A DNA stretch of 64,000 nt. Origin: Flavobacterium sp. 140616W15 (GTDB lineage: Bacteria > Bacteroidota > Bacteroidia > Flavobacteriales > Flavobacteriaceae). Shown here in pieces: positions 37,079 to 45,333 of this stretch (position 1 is the stretch's first letter; each line of letters starts with the position of its first letter). A model generated the notes under the pieces. The model was not told where the DNA came from. It searched no databases and was given only the letters and a program-made list of their open reading frames with translations. The stretch is taken from assembly GCF_003668995.1 (NCBI RefSeq), contig NZ_CP033068.1:3410001-3474000 (forward strand), in the 5' to 3' direction. Both the position numbers and the translations under genes were made by a program.

Positions 37079-37140
37079 GTCAACTACGTGGAGTCGAAAT
37101 TCTTGTAGTTATGATTATTTTCGATTTCACTTTAGTTGAC
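37079..37140. repeat. Imperfect inverted repeat (dispersed hairpin family)
   Basis: GTCAACTA at the left end pairs with TAGTTGAC at the right end. Inside, GTGGAGTCGAAAT pairs imperfectly with ATTTTCGATTTCAC. It shares the core GGAGTCGAA with the hairpin at 42473-42537, suggesting a common dispersed element. Confidence 0.6.
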
Positions 37141-37172
37141 TTTATTTTTTGAAACACTTTAACCAAAAGCAA

Positions 37173-37203
37173 AAAAAGCATTCGCTATTGACGAATGCTT
37201 TTT
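37173..37203. terminator. Bidirectional terminator after metE
   Basis: AAAAAGCATTCG pairs with CGAATGCTTTTT across a CTATTGA loop. It lies between metE and the converging outer-membrane protein gene and can serve both. Confidence 0.9.
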
Positions 37204-37224
37204 AATTTTTTAATCTATTTAATA

Positions 37225-37826
37225 CTAGAAGTTTTTAGAAATTCCAATGTTAACTGTTTTACCAAAATTAAAGTAGAATTTACGAACATCGGTATCACTA
37301 GTATCAAAATTTAATGTTTCATACCCTAAACCACCTATACTAAAGTTTAAACCAAAGCCTTTTTTCATATTAATAAAAAGAGCTGGAGTTATTCCTGCGT
37401 ACATACCGTCTGCTTTAGTTTTTGAAATAAGTGATTCATTAATATAATTTTTGTTTTTTTGATTTTGGAAGCCAACTCCTAAATCAGCAAATACAGAAAA
37501 CGTTTCACTCAAGGGAACCGAATAACGTACAAATGCTCCTATTTTTAAAGCATTATATTTCGATTCTGAATCCTCTATAGCATTATTTGGTAAAGAAACT
37601 GTCCCTTTTGATGAAGACAATGCAAATTCGCCCCCAACTGTCCAGTTATCGTTAAATTGGTAACCTACTTTTGGAGAAAAAGTAAACGAATTTGATTTTC
37701 TGTTCTCGGCTTGTTGATCAGTTTTTTCAGAGGAATATCCGATATTTCCACCAACTAAGATTGTTCCTTTTGAGCATTTGCATAGCTTAACGTAGCTAAT
37801 GCAAGAATAAGTAGCATTTTTTTCAT
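37225..37826 (-). pseudogene. Outer-membrane beta-barrel protein, paralogue of the next gene, frameshifted
   Basis: The ATG at 37826 starts a signal peptide (MKKMLLILALATLSYANAQK), after which the frame stops. The intact paralogue at 38035-38616 has A5 at the same place (GCTCAAAAAGGAACA). Here the run is A4 (T4 at 37768-37771 on the plus strand), and adding one base restores the full protein through VGYQFNDNWTVGGEF to NIGISKNF. The restored protein of about 200 residues is a small OmpA/OprF-type barrel with a terminal phenylalanine. Because the rest of the frame is intact and similar to its neighbour, the loss is either recent or a sequencing error. Confidence 0.9.
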
Positions 37827-37986
37827 ATTAATGTTTATTAAGTTATTACAAACACACAACAACAAAAATACCATCATTTAACTCTAACAGATTTATTAAC
37901 AATTTGTTTAAAAAGAACATTAAGCAAAGCTCTTGAAATCATAATTTAATAATATAAGAAACTAAAACCTTACTTCTAAGCACAAA

Positions 37987-38012
37987 AAAAGCACCCTTAT
38001 TTGGGTGCTTTT
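37987..38012 (-). terminator. Intrinsic terminator of the intact barrel gene
   Basis: AAAAGCACCC pairs with GGGTGCTTTT across a TTATTT loop, 22 bases after the stop codon on the minus strand, with T-rich sequence beyond. Confidence 0.88.
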
Positions 38013-38034
38013 AAAATTGAAAACTAATCTAAGA

Positions 38035-38616
38035 TTAGAAGTTTTTAGAAATTCCAATACCAACTTCTTTACCGAAATTAAAGAAGAATCTACTGTAATC
38101 AGCACCGTTGTTATCAAAACTTAATGTTTCATAACCTAAACCACCAATATTAAAGTTTAAACCAAAACCATTTTTCATGTTGATGAAAAGAGCTGGAGTT
38201 ACACCTACGTACATACCATCTGCTTTAGATTTTGAATAAGCATTTCCAGGACCGTATTCTTTGTTTTTAACATTTTGGAAACCTGCACCCATATCAGCAA
38301 AAACAGAAAAAGTCTGGTTTAATGGCACAGAATAACGTACAAATGCTCCGATTTTGAAAGCATTGTTTTTTACTTCTTCAATTCCATTATCTTGATTAGA
38401 TGATGCTACTGTAAATTCACCCCCAACAGTCCAGTTGTCGTTAAATTGGTAACCTACTTTAGGAGAAAAGCTAAAAGTATTTTCTTTTTCTTCACCAAAT
38501 TTGAATTCTGATTTTTCAGAAGTGTAAGAGATGTTTCCACCAACTAATATTGTTCCTTTTTGAGCATTTGCAAAGCTAAAAGTAGCTAACGCAAGAATAA
38601 GTAAAAATTTTTTCAT
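38035..38616 (-). CDS. Small outer-membrane beta-barrel protein
   Basis: I start it at MKKFLLILALATFSFANAQ (38616), a clean signal peptide; an earlier alternative start adds 12 polar residues. The 193-residue product has alternating strands (TILVGGNISYTSEK, FSFSPKVGYQFNDNWTVGGEF, KIGAFVRYSVPL) and ends GIGISKNF with the terminal Phe of outer-membrane proteins. It fits the outer-membrane protein beta-barrel domain family of Bacteroidetes, with no known ligand. It is a tandem duplicate of the frameshifted gene downstream, each copy with its own terminator region. Confidence 0.9.
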   Translation of the reverse strand: MKKFLLILALATFSFANAQKGTILVGGNISYTSEKSEFKFGEEKENTFSFSPKVGYQFNDNWTVGGEFTVASSNQDNGIEEVKNNAFKIGAFVRYSVPLNQTFSVFADMGAGFQNVKNKEYGPGNAYSKSKADGMYVGVTPALFINMKNGFGLNFNIGGLGYETLSFDNNGADYSRFFFNFGKEVGIGISKNF

Positions 38617-38737
38617 TTTATTTGTTTGTTTAATTTGACATTCCTTTAACAATAACGGTGCCGTTGCTGTTGGGCTTTAAGTTTTTTTTATGATTTCTTT
38701 AAAAGACAAAAATTTAGTAATCGAGCAGATTTCTGTT

Positions 38738-38745
38738 TACTTTTG
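38738..38745 (+). promoter_or_regulatory. Possible -7 element for gldA
   Basis: TACTTTTG matches TAnnTTTG and lies 17 bases before the ATG at 38763. The -33 region has TTA rather than TTG. Confidence 0.4.
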
Positions 38746-38762
38746 CAACAAATAAAAAAGTC

Positions 38763-39659
38763 ATGTCGATAGAAGTAAACAGCATATCAAAAAGTTACGG
38801 CACTCAAAAAGCATTAGACGAAATCTCATTTTCGATTAAAAAGGGTGAAATCGTTGGGTTTCTTGGTCCTAACGGAGCTGGAAAATCAACTTTGATGAAA
38901 ATCTTAACTACTTACTTACTAGCCGATTCGGGTACAGCACTTGTAAACGGTCATGATGTCATGACTGATACCAAGGCAGTGCAACTATCTATTGGTTATT
39001 TACCAGAGCATAATCCATTGTATTTGGATTTGTATGTTCGTGAGTATTTGGCTTTTAATGCCGATGTTTATAAAGTGGCAAAATTCCGTATTGAGGAAGT
39101 TATTCAACTGACAGGGCTGTCAGCCGAAAGTCATAAAAAAATAGGACAGTTATCTAAAGGATATCGTCAACGTGTAGGATTAGCAAATGCTCTATTACAC
39201 AATCCTGATGTTTTAATTCTTGACGAACCAACAACTGGTCTGGATCCTAATCAGTTAATAGAAATCAGAAACGTAATTAAGAATGTAGGTAAAAATAAAA
39301 CGGTTTTTTTATCGACACATATTATGCAAGAAGTAGAGGCAATTTGTGACAGAGTTATTATTATTAACAATGGAAAAATCGTTGCTGACAAGAAACTAGA
39401 CAAATTAATTTCTGAGGATAAAGAACAAATTATTGAAGTAGAGTTTGATTATCAGGTAGAAGAACAACTTCTTGCCAAACTAGAAAACATTAGTTCATAT
39501 AAAAATACGCATGACATGATTTGGGAACTGACATTTGTCACTGAAAAAGACATGCGCCCTGCTATTTTTGACTTTGCTACTGCCAACGGATTAAAAACGC
39601 TACAACTTAACCAAAAAAATAAAAACCTAGAGGCAGTGTTTAGAGAAATTACTAAATAA
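38763..39659 (+). CDS. gldA: Gliding motility ABC transporter ATP-binding protein GldA
   Basis: The 298-residue ATPase has Walker A GPNGAGKST (residues 35-43), signature LSKGYRQRVGLA and Walker B VLILDEPTTGLDP, followed by STHIMQEVE. The C-terminal 80 residues match the GldA-type extension. Length and sequence style agree with GldA of Flavobacterium johnsoniae, which works with GldF and GldG. Neither gldF nor gldG is adjacent here, which is normal in this genus. Other ABC-2-type ATPases are close in sequence, so the symbol rests on overall resemblance plus the gliding genes elsewhere in the window. Confidence 0.85.
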   Translation: MSIEVNSISKSYGTQKALDEISFSIKKGEIVGFLGPNGAGKSTLMKILTTYLLADSGTALVNGHDVMTDTKAVQLSIGYLPEHNPLYLDLYVREYLAFNADVYKVAKFRIEEVIQLTGLSAESHKKIGQLSKGYRQRVGLANALLHNPDVLILDEPTTGLDPNQLIEIRNVIKNVGKNKTVFLSTHIMQEVEAICDRVIIINNGKIVADKKLDKLISEDKEQIIEVEFDYQVEEQLLAKLENISSYKNTHDMIWELTFVTEKDMRPAIFDFATANGLKTLQLNQKNKNLEAVFREITK

Positions 39660-39708
39660 GTCTCTGTATTCAGTTTACATTTCAACAGTATTAAATCTGT
39701 TCACTTAT

Positions 39709-39753
39709 AAAAATCCAATTCTTTCTATTATATAGAGCGAATTGGATTTTTTT
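39709..39753 (+). terminator. Intrinsic terminator of gldA
   Basis: AAATCCAATTC pairs with GAATTGGATTT across a 17-base loop, followed by a T tract, about 50 bases after the gldA stop. Confidence 0.85.
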
Positions 39754-40215
39754 ATTAAACGACATTTCATCAAACCTGGACTTTTTTAGGTATTCTCACC
39801 TTTATATAATTCGTCTAAAAAATAAAAAATAGAGAATTTACTACGATTTAAGCCCAATTTAAAACCGGATAATGACTAATTACCAATAGATTATCATTTA
39901 TATAAAATTTGCAATTGTTTTTATTTAGACTTGTTATAAATAATACTATATTTGAAGTTTAAAAATTTAAATAATACACAATCATGTTTTTATTTTATTC
40001 ATCAGAAATCTCCTCCTCCTCACATTCAAGTAACTTATTTTATCTTGAAAAAAAATACTCAGATGAAATTTGCTAAAATGATTTTTATTACAATTAAAAA
40101 CTGACTTTGTTTATTTCAGATTTCATTTTTTAAAATAAGAATTATTATAGATCAGCTGTACTTTAGGCTTAATTCAAAGGCCCTTTTATTATTCCCATAA
40201 ATTAAAACAAATAAT
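39754..40215 (+). other. 462-base leader/intergenic region before the first TonB receptor
   Basis: This AT-rich region holds a Fur-like palindrome (39923-39941) and a -7 element (39947-39954). The remaining 260 bases to the ATG at 40216 would be a long leader. I see no known riboswitch in it. A 30-codon frame at 39984 is not convincing. Confidence 0.55.
39923..39954 (+). promoter_or_regulatory. Fur-like box and -7 element upstream of the first TonB receptor
   Basis: ATTTAGACTTGTTATAAAT at 39923-39941 differs at three positions from the perfect palindrome ATTTAGAATTATTCTAAAT. It is followed 5 bases later by TATATTTG at 39947-39954. The box covers the region between the -33 and -7 elements, as expected for repression. 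Assignment to Fur is inference from the iron-related context. Confidence 0.5.
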
Positions 40216-42330
40216 ATGAAAAATATTATAACATCCCTTATGCTTGCATTTTCTGTTTATGCCTCATCACAAACTCAGAAAGAAAAAGATAGTATTATCG
40301 AAACATCAATAAATGCATTAGATGAAATTATAATTGTAAAAAAGAAGGTTCTTTATACTCAAAAATCAGATCGTATGGTCTTTAATGTTGAGAACAGCAT
40401 TGTTGCTGAAGGAGGAACTGCTTTAGATGTATTAATGCGTGCTCCAGGTGTTGTAGTGTCTCAAGATGGAGAATTATCTATTAGAGGACAACAAGGAGTC
40501 GGCGTTATGATTAATGGTAAACTAACGCAACTTTCGCAAAAGGAACTCGCAAACTATTTAAAATCTACAACCTCATCAAATATTAAGCAAATTGAAGTTA
40601 TTACTAATCCTTCTTCTAAATATGACGCAACAGGTAAAGCTGGAATGATTAATATTATATTGAAAAAACCAAGTGCTTCTGGAATAAAGGGAACCGTATT
40701 TTCTAGTTACGGAAGAGGTAGAAAAAACAGAACTAACTCTGGTATGAATTTAAGTTACAATAAAGACAAATTTGGTGTTTTTGGTAATTACAGCTACACT
40801 TTCAGAGGGGAAGAGGAACGTAAAAATTTTGATCAAATTCAATACAAAGACGATAGCAGACAAGAAGTCTCTACAACAAATTATCAGCACTCAACTACTA
40901 GCGAACCACTTACATCTAATAATTTTAAAATTGGAACAACTTACGAAGTTTCTTCAAAAACAAATTTAGAGGTTTCACTTGATGCAAAAATTGGTCGTTA
41001 CCAAAATATTGCCAACGGTAGCAATACTTTATATAATAGCTTAAATCAATTAGATTTTGATGCTTTGACCTATAATGATAGTAAAGAAAAGTGGTTTGAT
41101 TATACTTATGCTTTTTCAGGAGTTCATAAATTTAATACTGAAGGTAAAAATATGACTTTTGATTTTGAATATGAGACATCAAAATTTAGATCTAATCAGT
41201 TTCAAAGTGCACAAAATTTAATCGCTGGCGCGCCAATTAATGACCGAAGAGGCTATATTCCTTCACATTTAAAAGTTTTCACTGGTAAAGTAGATTTCAC
41301 AAATCCTATAAAAGAAAAACAAACTTTAGAATGGGGATTTAAAGCTAGTGTAAAGAATAATGACAATCCCTCAGTTTACGAGTATTACAATAATCAATGG
41401 ATAATTGATGGTAGTTCGACAAATCATTTCGTATATGATGAGCAGATTTATGCTGCTTACGCTAACTATAAATACAAACTAGAAAATCTTAGCATTCAAG
41501 GAGGAATAAGAACTGAATATACTGCAATTGATATCAATCAAAAAACATTAAATGAGAAACATAAAGATGACTATTTAAAGTGGTTCCCAAGTCTTGCGTT
41601 AAAATACGAAATGAACAGCAATCATTCCATGCATGCTTCATACAGTAAAAGAATTAATAGACCAAGCCAGTTTGATTTAAATCCTTTCCGTTTTTACGAT
41701 GATTCATTTAATTATTCACAAGGAAATCCTGATTTGGTTCCAGAAATTACGCATTCAACAGAGATAGGATATTCATGGAAAAGTGCATTTATGGCTTCTG
41801 TATATTTTAATCAAACTAAAGATGTTTTTACAGAAATCTATGTTTATAATCCTGTAGATAATACAACAGTAACTTCTCAAATCAATGCCAAAAAATCATT
41901 TAATTATGGTGTAAATATTACCAATACTACCGATGTCTATAAATGGTGGTCTGTAAATACGTTGATGAATGTTTTTGAGAATAGATTTGAAGGAAACATG
42001 ATTAACTCAAATAAAATTGATCCAATAATAACATTAAATTTAAATGTTCAAAACTCATTTACAATTACTGATACTTGGAAAGCTGAAGCCAATGCGCAAT
42101 ACCAATCAAAATCGAATGTAGGTATTTACGAAAGAGATAGTTTTTTTGATTTTAGTATCGGTTTATCAAAACAAGTTCTTGCAAATAAGGGGAGCATAAA
42201 ATTTAATGTTACTGATGTTTTTAATACTAATAAATACAACATCAATTCGGTTATTGGACAAACTAGCATCGACAAAAGATACAACCTTGATAGCCGTGTA
42301 GCAACAATTTCTTTTACTTATAGAATTTAA
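40216..42330 (+). CDS. TonB-dependent receptor / outer-membrane beta-barrel protein
   Basis: The 704-residue protein has a signal peptide ending YASSQ. A plug domain covers residues 40-160 (MVFNVENSIVAEGGTALDVL, then APGVVVSQDGELSIRGQQ and QIEVITNPSSKYDATGKAGM). A large barrel follows and ends in VATISFTYRI. It lacks the carboxypeptidase-like N-terminal domain found in the second receptor. The family takes up siderophores, haem, metals or glycans using TonB energy. The Fur-like box upstream suggests iron. It is a single-gene unit, closed by a terminator. Confidence 0.92.
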   Translation: MKNIITSLMLAFSVYASSQTQKEKDSIIETSINALDEIIIVKKKVLYTQKSDRMVFNVENSIVAEGGTALDVLMRAPGVVVSQDGELSIRGQQGVGVMINGKLTQLSQKELANYLKSTTSSNIKQIEVITNPSSKYDATGKAGMINIILKKPSASGIKGTVFSSYGRGRKNRTNSGMNLSYNKDKFGVFGNYSYTFRGEEERKNFDQIQYKDDSRQEVSTTNYQHSTTSEPLTSNNFKIGTTYEVSSKTNLEVSLDAKIGRYQNIANGSNTLYNSLNQLDFDALTYNDSKEKWFDYTYAFSGVHKFNTEGKNMTFDFEYETSKFRSNQFQSAQNLIAGAPINDRRGYIPSHLKVFTGKVDFTNPIKEKQTLEWGFKASVKNNDNPSVYEYYNNQWIIDGSSTNHFVYDEQIYAAYANYKYKLENLSIQGGIRTEYTAIDINQKTLNEKHKDDYLKWFPSLALKYEMNSNHSMHASYSKRINRPSQFDLNPFRFYDDSFNYSQGNPDLVPEITHSTEIGYSWKSAFMASVYFNQTKDVFTEIYVYNPVDNTTVTSQINAKKSFNYGVNITNTTDVYKWWSVNTLMNVFENRFEGNMINSNKIDPIITLNLNVQNSFTITDTWKAEANAQYQSKSNVGIYERDSFFDFSIGLSKQVLANKGSIKFNVTDVFNTNKYNINSVIGQTSIDKRYNLDSRVATISFTYRI

Positions 42331-42376
42331 TAATTTTGGATCTTTAGTTTCTTCTCTTATTTTAATTTTTTGATAG

Positions 42377-42409
42377 AATAGAGCCTGCTTGTTTAAGCAG
42401 GCTCTATTT
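42377..42409 (+). terminator. Intrinsic terminator of the first TonB receptor
   Basis: AATAGAGCCTGCTT pairs perfectly with AAGCAGGCTCTATT across GTTT, followed by T-rich sequence. Confidence 0.88.
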
Positions 42410-42472
42410 ATTTTTATTCGATAATAATAAACATTTAAAATTGTTACTTGCAATTAATTCCAATATACTAAT

Positions 42473-42537
42473 GTCAGACTGGCGGAGTCGAAGTCCCGCA
42501 AAGAGATTCAGCAAATGAGACTTCGACTCAGTCTGAC
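42473..42537. repeat. Inverted repeat with long arms (dispersed hairpin family)
   Basis: GTCAGACTG and AGTCGAAGTC on the left pair with GACTTCGACT and CAGTCTGAC on the right; four unpaired bases (GCGG) sit in the left arm. The loop is about 22 bases. The style matches REP-like intergenic hairpins of Flavobacterium genomes. It lies between two converging genes that each have their own terminator. Confidence 0.8.
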
Positions 42538-42608
42538 AATCGAACTTCACTCATCAAAACAATGATATTGGTTTTTGAAAGATCCTTTCTTTATTTCTTA
42601 AACATAAA

Positions 42609-42646
42609 AAAAGTCTTTTGAAATACACAGATCTTCAAAAGACTTT
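42609..42646 (-). terminator. Terminator of the PepSY gene
   Basis: On the minus strand AAAGTCTTTTGAA pairs with TTCAAAAGACTTT and runs into T7. It lies 33 bases after the stop. Confidence 0.88.
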
Positions 42647-42678
42647 AACTAACTAAAAATATGTAAAAAAAAGTAATC

Positions 42679-43851
42679 TTAATTTTTAACTCCAGGTTTT
42701 GCTTTTTTCTTTCTTCCCCACCAAATATAAAAACCTGTAACTGGTAAACTTGCACATATTAAACTACCTACGAAATATAAAATCTTAGTTGGTATTCCTC
42801 CAATAGCACCTATATGTAAGCTATAATTAGATCGCATAAGCCATTTAGAGAAACGTTCGTTATCAATATATTTCTGCGAATTAGGCTTTAATTCCAATGT
42901 TTGTTGGTCAAAGTACAAATCCCTCCAAACTCCTTTATTCATATCTGTACAAGCGTAAAAATCATCCTCTGGCTCATGTGGAAGATCAATGATAACTGCT
43001 TCTTTATTTTCTTTAGCAATTTCCTTGCGTACTTTGTTCCAGATAAAATCGGCCGCAGCCAGTTTGTCTAATTGCTTTTTAGATAAAGTATCTTTTTTGA
43101 CAGTAAAAATTTGTTCCTTTTTTTCTTTTTCATCTGCCCAACCACCAGCTATCCAATACGTACTTGACCTGACCCAATGAAAACTCATTAATAATCCAGT
43201 GAACGAAATTAGCAATGCTAATATGATAGTGTAAAATCCCATTACATTATGCAAATCATAATTGAGTCGCTTGAATTTAGCATTCCATTTTATCTTAAAA
43301 CTAGCATTTCTTGTCGTTTTGTTCCATTTTTTTGGAAACCAAAGAATAAGACCACTTATAAGTAAAAAGAAAAAAATTAGCGTTCCCCATGCCGTTACTT
43401 GTGAACCAACATCCCGACCTAACCATAGATGTCGATGTCCTTCATCCATGATATGAAAAAAGTCTTCGTGATCAACTATCCCTGTAATAACTCCATTATA
43501 TGGATTTACAAATATCAAAGAATCTGATTCGATATCAACTTTAATCGTTTTATCTAAACCATTATACCATAAACCATGAATTTCTTTATTAGGTAATGCT
43601 TTACTAACTGCTGCATATATTTTAGAAGGGGGTAATACTTTTTCTGACTCTTGCGCTTCTACATTCAACCAAGGAGATGTTGCATGTTTAATTTCTTGTT
43701 CAAAAACCAAAATACAACCTGTAATTCCCATTATAAATACAACGAGTCCCGAAGCGAGTCCTAACCATAAATGCAACCATGCATTAATTTTACTAAAACG
43801 TGATTTTCCTTTATTTGGTGGTTTATTCGAACGGCTTTTAATAGTACTCAT
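42679..43851 (-). CDS. PepSY-associated TM helix domain protein
   Basis: The 390-residue inner-membrane protein begins with a basic tail. The first helix lies in HLWLGLASGLVVFIMGITG, followed by a periplasmic PepSY region. Helices near residues 150-170 and 205-225 and one at the C-terminus complete it, with the conserved RHLWLGRDVGSQVTAWGTL. The family (PiuB-like) is found with siderophore receptors and is thought to reduce or release iron at the inner membrane. It is the last gene of the receptor, DUF4374, PepSY series, consistent with iron uptake. A hairpin separates it from DUF4374. Confidence 0.92.
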   Translation of the reverse strand: MSTIKSRSNKPPNKGKSRFSKINAWLHLWLGLASGLVVFIMGITGCILVFEQEIKHATSPWLNVEAQESEKVLPPSKIYAAVSKALPNKEIHGLWYNGLDKTIKVDIESDSLIFVNPYNGVITGIVDHEDFFHIMDEGHRHLWLGRDVGSQVTAWGTLIFFFLLISGLILWFPKKWNKTTRNASFKIKWNAKFKRLNYDLHNVMGFYTIILALLISFTGLLMSFHWVRSSTYWIAGGWADEKEKKEQIFTVKKDTLSKKQLDKLAAADFIWNKVRKEIAKENKEAVIIDLPHEPEDDFYACTDMNKGVWRDLYFDQQTLELKPNSQKYIDNERFSKWLMRSNYSLHIGAIGGIPTKILYFVGSLICASLPVTGFYIWWGRKKKAKPGVKN

Positions 43852-43909
43852 TGATATTATAATTTTAATAGGTAATAGTTTTTATGGGCAAAAAAGATGT
43901 ATTAGTAAA

Positions 43910-43954
43910 AATGGCTTGAGGAATATTTATAGTTAAGTAATTCCTCAAGCCATT
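43910..43954 (-). terminator. Terminator or attenuator hairpin between DUF4374 and PepSY genes
   Basis: AATGGCTTGAGGAAT pairs perfectly with ATTCCTCAAGCCATT across 15 bases, with T4 beyond on the minus strand. It may end the receptor-DUF4374 transcript or only partly reduce read-through into the PepSY gene. Confidence 0.7.
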
Positions 43955-44048
43955 AAAATTGTATTAACTTAAAGTGTAAGCTTAGCAATTGCAATCAATT
44001 AATGAAAGTAGCGAAATGAAAATAAAATTTCAAGAGCTCTTAAAGTTT

Positions 44049-45284
44049 TTACTTAGATGATTTCAAATTATCTAAACGTAAAATATAATCATAACCTCCA
44101 ACAATTTCTACTCCTGAAGTTACAGCACCTGTTGTGGTATTAACTTCCCAAATATAATCTTTAGTAGTTTCAGCGTTAACCTGAATAAATACTTTACCAT
44201 CAGATGTAATTACATTTTGTAATTGGCTTCCTTTATCTGCAGGTAAATCTAATTTTTTAATTACCGAGCTAGTAGCTATATCAATTAAAGCAAATTTAGT
44301 ATTAAACAATCCCGAAGGATTTTCTGCTACTATTTTTGAATCTATGTATTTAGCAATAGCCTTACCGTTACCAACATACCAAAGTCCACTAGCAGTTTCT
44401 CCTCCTAAAGCAGTACCAAGGTTAAAATTATAAGAAGAGTCTAATGTAGTTTCACCCTTTTTGATTCTAAATATTTTTGTTGGACTATCTTTAGAAGTCA
44501 TCCAATCAGCAAAAAACATCATATAAACATCACCAGACTCATCAGTACAAGAAGTTGGCATCCACATATTAGATCCTCCATTACCATCAGCTTCCGAGCT
44601 TTTAATAACCTTTTCAACAGCAAAACTTGGATAATCTACTACGGCAATATTCATACCTGCCTCAGCAAGTGATGGCCAAATAGCCATATTAGAAAATGCT
44701 ACATATAGTTTTCCGTTTGAATATTGAATATTCCCTTGATTATAAGAAGTATATCCCGCTGGAATCGCAGGCAATGCCAATTCTCCATTTTTTATCCAAA
44801 GTGTTGTGGCATTTACAACGGTATATAACACTTTGCTTCCATCTCCATTCGTTCCAAACAATACTAGCGTGTTGTCATCAACCCATGCATAACAACTTAT
44901 AGATTTTTGATACGTAAAAGGCACTTCATATACAACAGATAATCGATTGTTCTTAAATTCGAATTTAGTCATTTTACCAAAATTAGAACTTGTACTTGGA
45001 TAGTAATAAAACCCGTTTTTGGCAATAATTCCATAATCTGCCTTGCTTGTAACTTCGGCACCATTACCTACCAAACTAACACTCCCTTTAGTCAAATCAT
45101 CAACTCCTACAATGTACTGAGTTGTATTTGGCCAACTCCCTAATTGCAACCATAGCGCATAATCAGCTTTTGCACCAGCTGAATCACTTCCAGAATCATC
45201 ATTACTAGAACAAGAAATAGTTGTACCCATTATCAATGTACTAATAAATAGAAAATAAAAAGAGGGTTTAATAAATCGTTTCAT
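44049..45284 (-). CDS. DUF4374 lipoprotein
   Basis: The 411-residue lipoprotein has lipobox TISC followed by SSNDDSGSDS, a typical Asp/Ser-rich spacer. The body is rich in beta strands with repeated Trp/Tyr blades (WLQLGSWPNTTQYIVGVDDL, YVAFSNMAIWPS, WMPTSCTDESGDVYMMFFAD), suggesting a beta-propeller. DUF4374 proteins usually sit next to TonB receptors for siderophores in Bacteroidetes. It is therefore probably a surface or periplasmic partner of the receptor encoded 49 bases upstream. No enzyme active site is recognised. Confidence 0.9.
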   Translation of the reverse strand: MKRFIKPSFYFLFISTLIMGTTISCSSNDDSGSDSAGAKADYALWLQLGSWPNTTQYIVGVDDLTKGSVSLVGNGAEVTSKADYGIIAKNGFYYYPSTSSNFGKMTKFEFKNNRLSVVYEVPFTYQKSISCYAWVDDNTLVLFGTNGDGSKVLYTVVNATTLWIKNGELALPAIPAGYTSYNQGNIQYSNGKLYVAFSNMAIWPSLAEAGMNIAVVDYPSFAVEKVIKSSEADGNGGSNMWMPTSCTDESGDVYMMFFADWMTSKDSPTKIFRIKKGETTLDSSYNFNLGTALGGETASGLWYVGNGKAIAKYIDSKIVAENPSGLFNTKFALIDIATSSVIKKLDLPADKGSQLQNVITSDGKVFIQVNAETTKDYIWEVNTTTGAVTSGVEIVGGYDYILRLDNLKSSK

Positions 45285-45333
45285 GTTTAAAATATTTTTT
45301 ATATAATTATTAAAAATAAAAGTTCGTTTCAGG

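Noticed and set aside
39984..40076. A 30-codon frame beginning MFLFYSSEISSSSHSS in the leader of the first TonB receptor
   Set aside because: It has no recognisable product, is AT-driven and lies downstream of a Fur-like promoter as untranslated leader. I could not support translation, and a leader peptide function would be guesswork.
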